Positions 5,999-7,642 of a DNA stretch of 7,642 nt are shown piece after piece. Where the stretch lies: assembly GCA_002418465.1 (NCBI GenBank), contig DIEE01000148.1:1164-8805 (forward strand). The letters are read 5' to 3'. Origin of the DNA: Pseudomonas sp. UBA5782. GTDB lineage: Bacteria; Pseudomonadota; Gammaproteobacteria; Pseudomonadales; Pseudomonadaceae. The notes below the pieces were generated by a model. The model did not search any database and had not been told where the DNA came from. It worked only from the letters and a program-made list of their open reading frames with translations. Each line of letters opens with the position of its first letter. The first letter of the stretch is position 1. Made by a program: the position numbers and the translations under genes.

Positions 5999-6856
5999 AT
6001 GCGTTGGCAAAGGGCGAGAAGAAGCGAAAACGTGACGGACGGCCGCTCCGGCGGAAACGGCCTGCGCGTCGGCGGCGGGCTGGGCCTGGGCGGCATCGTC
6101 GCGGTGGTGGTGATCAGCCTGCTGATGGGCCAGGACCCGCTGCAGATCCTCGGCCAGCTCGCCGGCCAGGGCACCCAGGTCAGCCAGAGCCAGCCGGCCG
6201 ACGGCAGTGCCGATGCCGAGGTGGATTTCGTCAGTGCGATCCTCGGCGACACCGAAGACACCTGGGCCGCGCTGTTCGCCACCGGCGGCGGCCAGTACCG
6301 CCAGCCGGAACTGCGCCTGTTCAGCGGCGGTACCAACTCCGCCTGCGGCTATGCCTCCTCGCAGGTCGGACCGTTCTATTGCTCGCTCGACCAGAAGGTC
6401 TACCTGGACCTCGGCTTCTTCCGCGAACTGGAACAGCGTTTCAAGTCCGCCGGCGACTTCGCCCAGGCCTACGTGATCGCCCACGAAGTCGGCCACCACG
6501 TGCAGAACCTGCTCGGCGTCCCCGCCACCGTCGACGCCGCCCGCCGCAATGGCCAGCCGATGGAAGGCGCCAGCGGGCTCTCGGTGCGCCAGGAACTGCA
6601 GGCCGACTGCTACGCCGGCGTCTGGGCCTTCCATGCGCAGAAGCGCCTGGACTGGATGGAACCCGGCGACCTCGAAGAAGCCCTCAACGCCGCCAGCGCG
6701 ATCGGCGATGACCAACTGCAACGCCGCGGCCAGGGCCGCGTGGTGCCCGACTCCTTCACCCACGGCACCTCGCAGCAGCGCGTGCGCTGGTTCAAGGCGG
6801 GGTTCGAGAGCGGCTCGCCGGAGAGTTGCGATACGTTTGCGGCGAAGGCGTTGTGA
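5999..6856 (+). CDS. ypfJ: YpfJ-type neutral zinc metallopeptidase, membrane-anchored
   Basis: A 285-residue protein (E. coli YpfJ is about 287) of the putative neutral zinc metallopeptidase family. The N-terminus MRWQRARRSENVTDGRSGG is the family's usual opening. One membrane anchor follows at about residues 29-43 (GLGGIVAVVVISLLM), and the catalytic domain is probably periplasmic. Key motifs are SACGYASSQVGPFYC followed by QKVYLDLGFF, the HExxH zinc site HEVGHH with His162, Glu163 and His166, and RQELQADCYAGVWA with Glu199, a candidate third ligand. The C-terminal part, DDQLQRRGQGRVVPDSFTHGTSQQRVRWF, is also typical. The physiological substrate is unknown. AAGGAGA (5985-5991) seven bases upstream fixes the start. 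The gene lies 68 bases after the cyclase and 38 bases before the DUF559 gene on the same strand, so some read-through is possible, but no functional link is evident. Confidence 0.93.
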   Translation: MRWQRARRSENVTDGRSGGNGLRVGGGLGLGGIVAVVVISLLMGQDPLQILGQLAGQGTQVSQSQPADGSADAEVDFVSAILGDTEDTWAALFATGGGQYRQPELRLFSGGTNSACGYASSQVGPFYCSLDQKVYLDLGFFRELEQRFKSAGDFAQAYVIAHEVGHHVQNLLGVPATVDAARRNGQPMEGASGLSVRQELQADCYAGVWAFHAQKRLDWMEPGDLEEALNAASAIGDDQLQRRGQGRVVPDSFTHGTSQQRVRWFKAGFESGSPESCDTFAAKAL

Positions 6857-6894
6857 ACATCGTCTAGATTCAGCCGATCGCCACGGGAGCAAGG

Positions 6895-7260
6895 ATGCTC
6901 ATGGACCTGTTACCGAACAGCAAAACCCTTCGCAGCCGGATGACGGACGCCGAACTGGTGCTCTGGCGACAACTGCGCGGCCGTCGTTTTCTCGGCCTCA
7001 AGTTCAAACGGCAGAAACCGATGGGGCGCTACATCGTCGACTTCGTCTGCCTGGAGCGCTTTCTGATCATCGAAGTGGACGGTGGCCAGCATCAGGCGGC
7101 GGATAGGGATGTCGCGCGCGACCGTTATTTCGAGGGGCGCGGCTTTCGTGTACTGCGCTTCTGGAATCACGAGGTGTTGCGGGAAACGGAGGCGGTGCTG
7201 GAACGTATTCGGCTGACGCTGCTGGAAGGCTTTATCCCTCTCCCCGGCCCTCTCCCGTAA
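6895..7260 (+). CDS. DUF559 (Vsr-like PD-(D/E)XK) endonuclease-domain protein
   Basis: A 121-residue protein of the DUF559 family, whose fold resembles the Vsr mismatch endonuclease. MTDAELVLWRQLRGRRFLGLKFKRQ (16-40) is the family's typical N-terminal segment. The putative nuclease core follows: YIVDFVC with Asp49, then IIEVDGGQH with Glu60, Asp62 and His66, a PD-(D/E)XK-like arrangement. FRVLRFWNHEVLRE is also characteristic. A nuclease activity and its target are inferred; most members are uncharacterised. Two starts are possible: ATG 6895 (GGGAG at 6885-6889) or ATG 6901 (AAGG at 6891-6894). Residues 114-121 (IPLPGPLP) and the stop are encoded by the palindromic repeat at 7236-7271, so the native end of the domain is near Phe113. 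It has less GC-biased codons and a rare AGG arginine compared with its neighbours, which hints at horizontal acquisition. Confidence 0.88.
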   Translation: MLMDLLPNSKTLRSRMTDAELVLWRQLRGRRFLGLKFKRQKPMGRYIVDFVCLERFLIIEVDGGQHQAADRDVARDRYFEGRGFRVLRFWNHEVLRETEAVLERIRLTLLEGFIPLPGPLP

Positions 7261-7271
7261 ACGGGAGAGGG
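7236..7271. repeat. Palindromic CCCTCTCCC repeat overlapping the DUF559 gene end
   Basis: CCCTCTCCCG (7248-7257) and CGGGAGAGGG (7262-7271) form a perfect 10-bp stem. The loop is TAAA, whose first three bases are the DUF559 stop codon. A second CCCTCTCCC lies at 7236-7244 on the left, so the element is asymmetric. The stem is the same as in the downstream array apart from the base pair next to the loop. It may also act as a terminator for the DUF559 gene. Confidence 0.85.
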
Positions 7272-7356
7272 GGTTGGCCGTGCGCGCTCGGATCGTCTCG
7301 GTGGGCCGACAGGTCGTCACGTTGACGCACGACTCTTCTACCTACTTCATACCGCC

Positions 7357-7642
7357 CCCTCTCCCATTCATGGGAGAGGGTTGGGGAAAGGGCCGCCGTC
7401 CCGGATTCTCCCCACGGCCCCGCCGCCCCTAGCGCAAGCGCTCCGACCGGCACGAGGCGTCCATCACCCACTCCACACCGCACCCTCTCCCATTCATGGG
7501 AGAGGGTTGGGGAAAGGGCCGCCGTCCCGGATTCTCCCCACAGCCCCCGCACGACCCTGTGGCGCAAGCGCTCCGACCGGCACGAGGCGTCCATCACCCA
7601 CGCCACACCGCCCCTCCCCCATCATGGGAGAGGGTTGGGGAG
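7357..7642. repeat. Tandem palindromic repeat array, about 126-128 bp period, continuing past the window
   Basis: Three hairpin copies begin at 7357, 7483 and 7612. The first two are identical over 24 bases: CCCTCTCCCA, loop TTCA, TGGGAGAGGG. Each is followed by TTGGGGAAAGGG and about 90 bases of nearly identical spacer, containing CCGCCGTCCCGGATTCTCCC and GCGCAAGCGCTCCGACCGG. The spacers differ mainly in a short block (7416-7431 against 7542-7561). The third copy has a decayed left arm and is followed by TTGGGG at the edge. The second unit starts 126 bases after the first; the right arms of copies two and three are 128 apart. The segment 7272-7356 holds only a weakly related spacer (its end, CTTCATACCGCC, resembles CTCCACACCGCA). 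No credible protein gene is present in 7261-7642. Confidence 0.9.

Noticed and set aside
7232..7606. Minus-strand open frame of 124 codons through the repeat array, with two copies of GESGTAALSPTLSHEWER
   Set aside because: It is a translation of the palindromic repeats. The frame persists because the first period (126) is a multiple of three; the next spacing (128) is not. There is no family-like domain.
7357..7642. CRISPR array
   Set aside because: The repeated unit is over 120 bp, the spacers are near-identical rather than unique, and no cas genes are present.
6895..7642. Insertion sequence or restriction-modification system around the DUF559 gene
   Set aside because: There is no transposase, no methyltransferase and no target-site duplication that I can see; only the single nuclease-like gene and the palindromic repeats.

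Overview
The window is GC-rich, gene-dense DNA with short intergenic gaps. Most genes have clear Shine-Dalgarno (SD) sequences. The protein set looks like a Pseudomonas or close relative (Stutzerimonas or Azotobacter type): a YajL/DJ-1 protein, an AzgA-type purine permease next to trmA, a Yip1 membrane protein, a DUF411 protein and a YpfJ peptidase. From memory, a permease-trmA pair also occurs in P. aeruginosa. The genus call is inference; there is no rRNA or other marker here.

Layout, left to right. (1) 1-220, minus: N-terminal part of a DJ-1/YajL protein, cut by the window edge. (2) 488-1780, plus: NCS2 (AzgA-like) purine permease. (3) 1781-2003: spacer with nested GGTGCGC/GCGCACC inverted repeats and a GGTGGGC/GCCCACC hairpin. 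(4) 2004-3092, plus: TrmA, with all catalytic residues visible. (5) 3118-3729, minus: Yip1-family membrane protein, convergent with trmA across a perfect 8-bp-stem hairpin. (6) 3970-4407, plus: exported DUF411 metal-binding protein, divergent from yip1. (7) 4572-5930, plus: globin-coupled diguanylate cyclase of the DosC/AvGReg/BpeGReg type. (8) 5999-6856, plus: YpfJ-type zinc metallopeptidase. (9) 6895-7260, plus: small DUF559 PD-(D/E)XK nuclease-like protein. (10) 7236-7642: an array of CCCTCTCCC/GGGAGAGGG palindromes with a repeat period of about 126-128 bp, running off the window.

The genes are mostly housekeeping functions in separate transcription units: purine uptake, tRNA modification, envelope proteins and copper-type metal handling. 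The signalling gene (7) should make c-di-GMP in response to heme-bound oxygen. Genes 7, 8 and 9 are co-directional with gaps of 68 and 38 bases and could be partly co-transcribed.

The most unusual part is the right end. The last codons and stop of the DUF559 gene lie inside a perfect palindrome whose stem matches the palindromes of the downstream array. This raises the possibility that the nuclease gene and the palindromic repeat form one unit, comparable in idea (not in protein family) to RAYT/REP systems. That link is a hypothesis; no known defence system or complete mobile element is visible.
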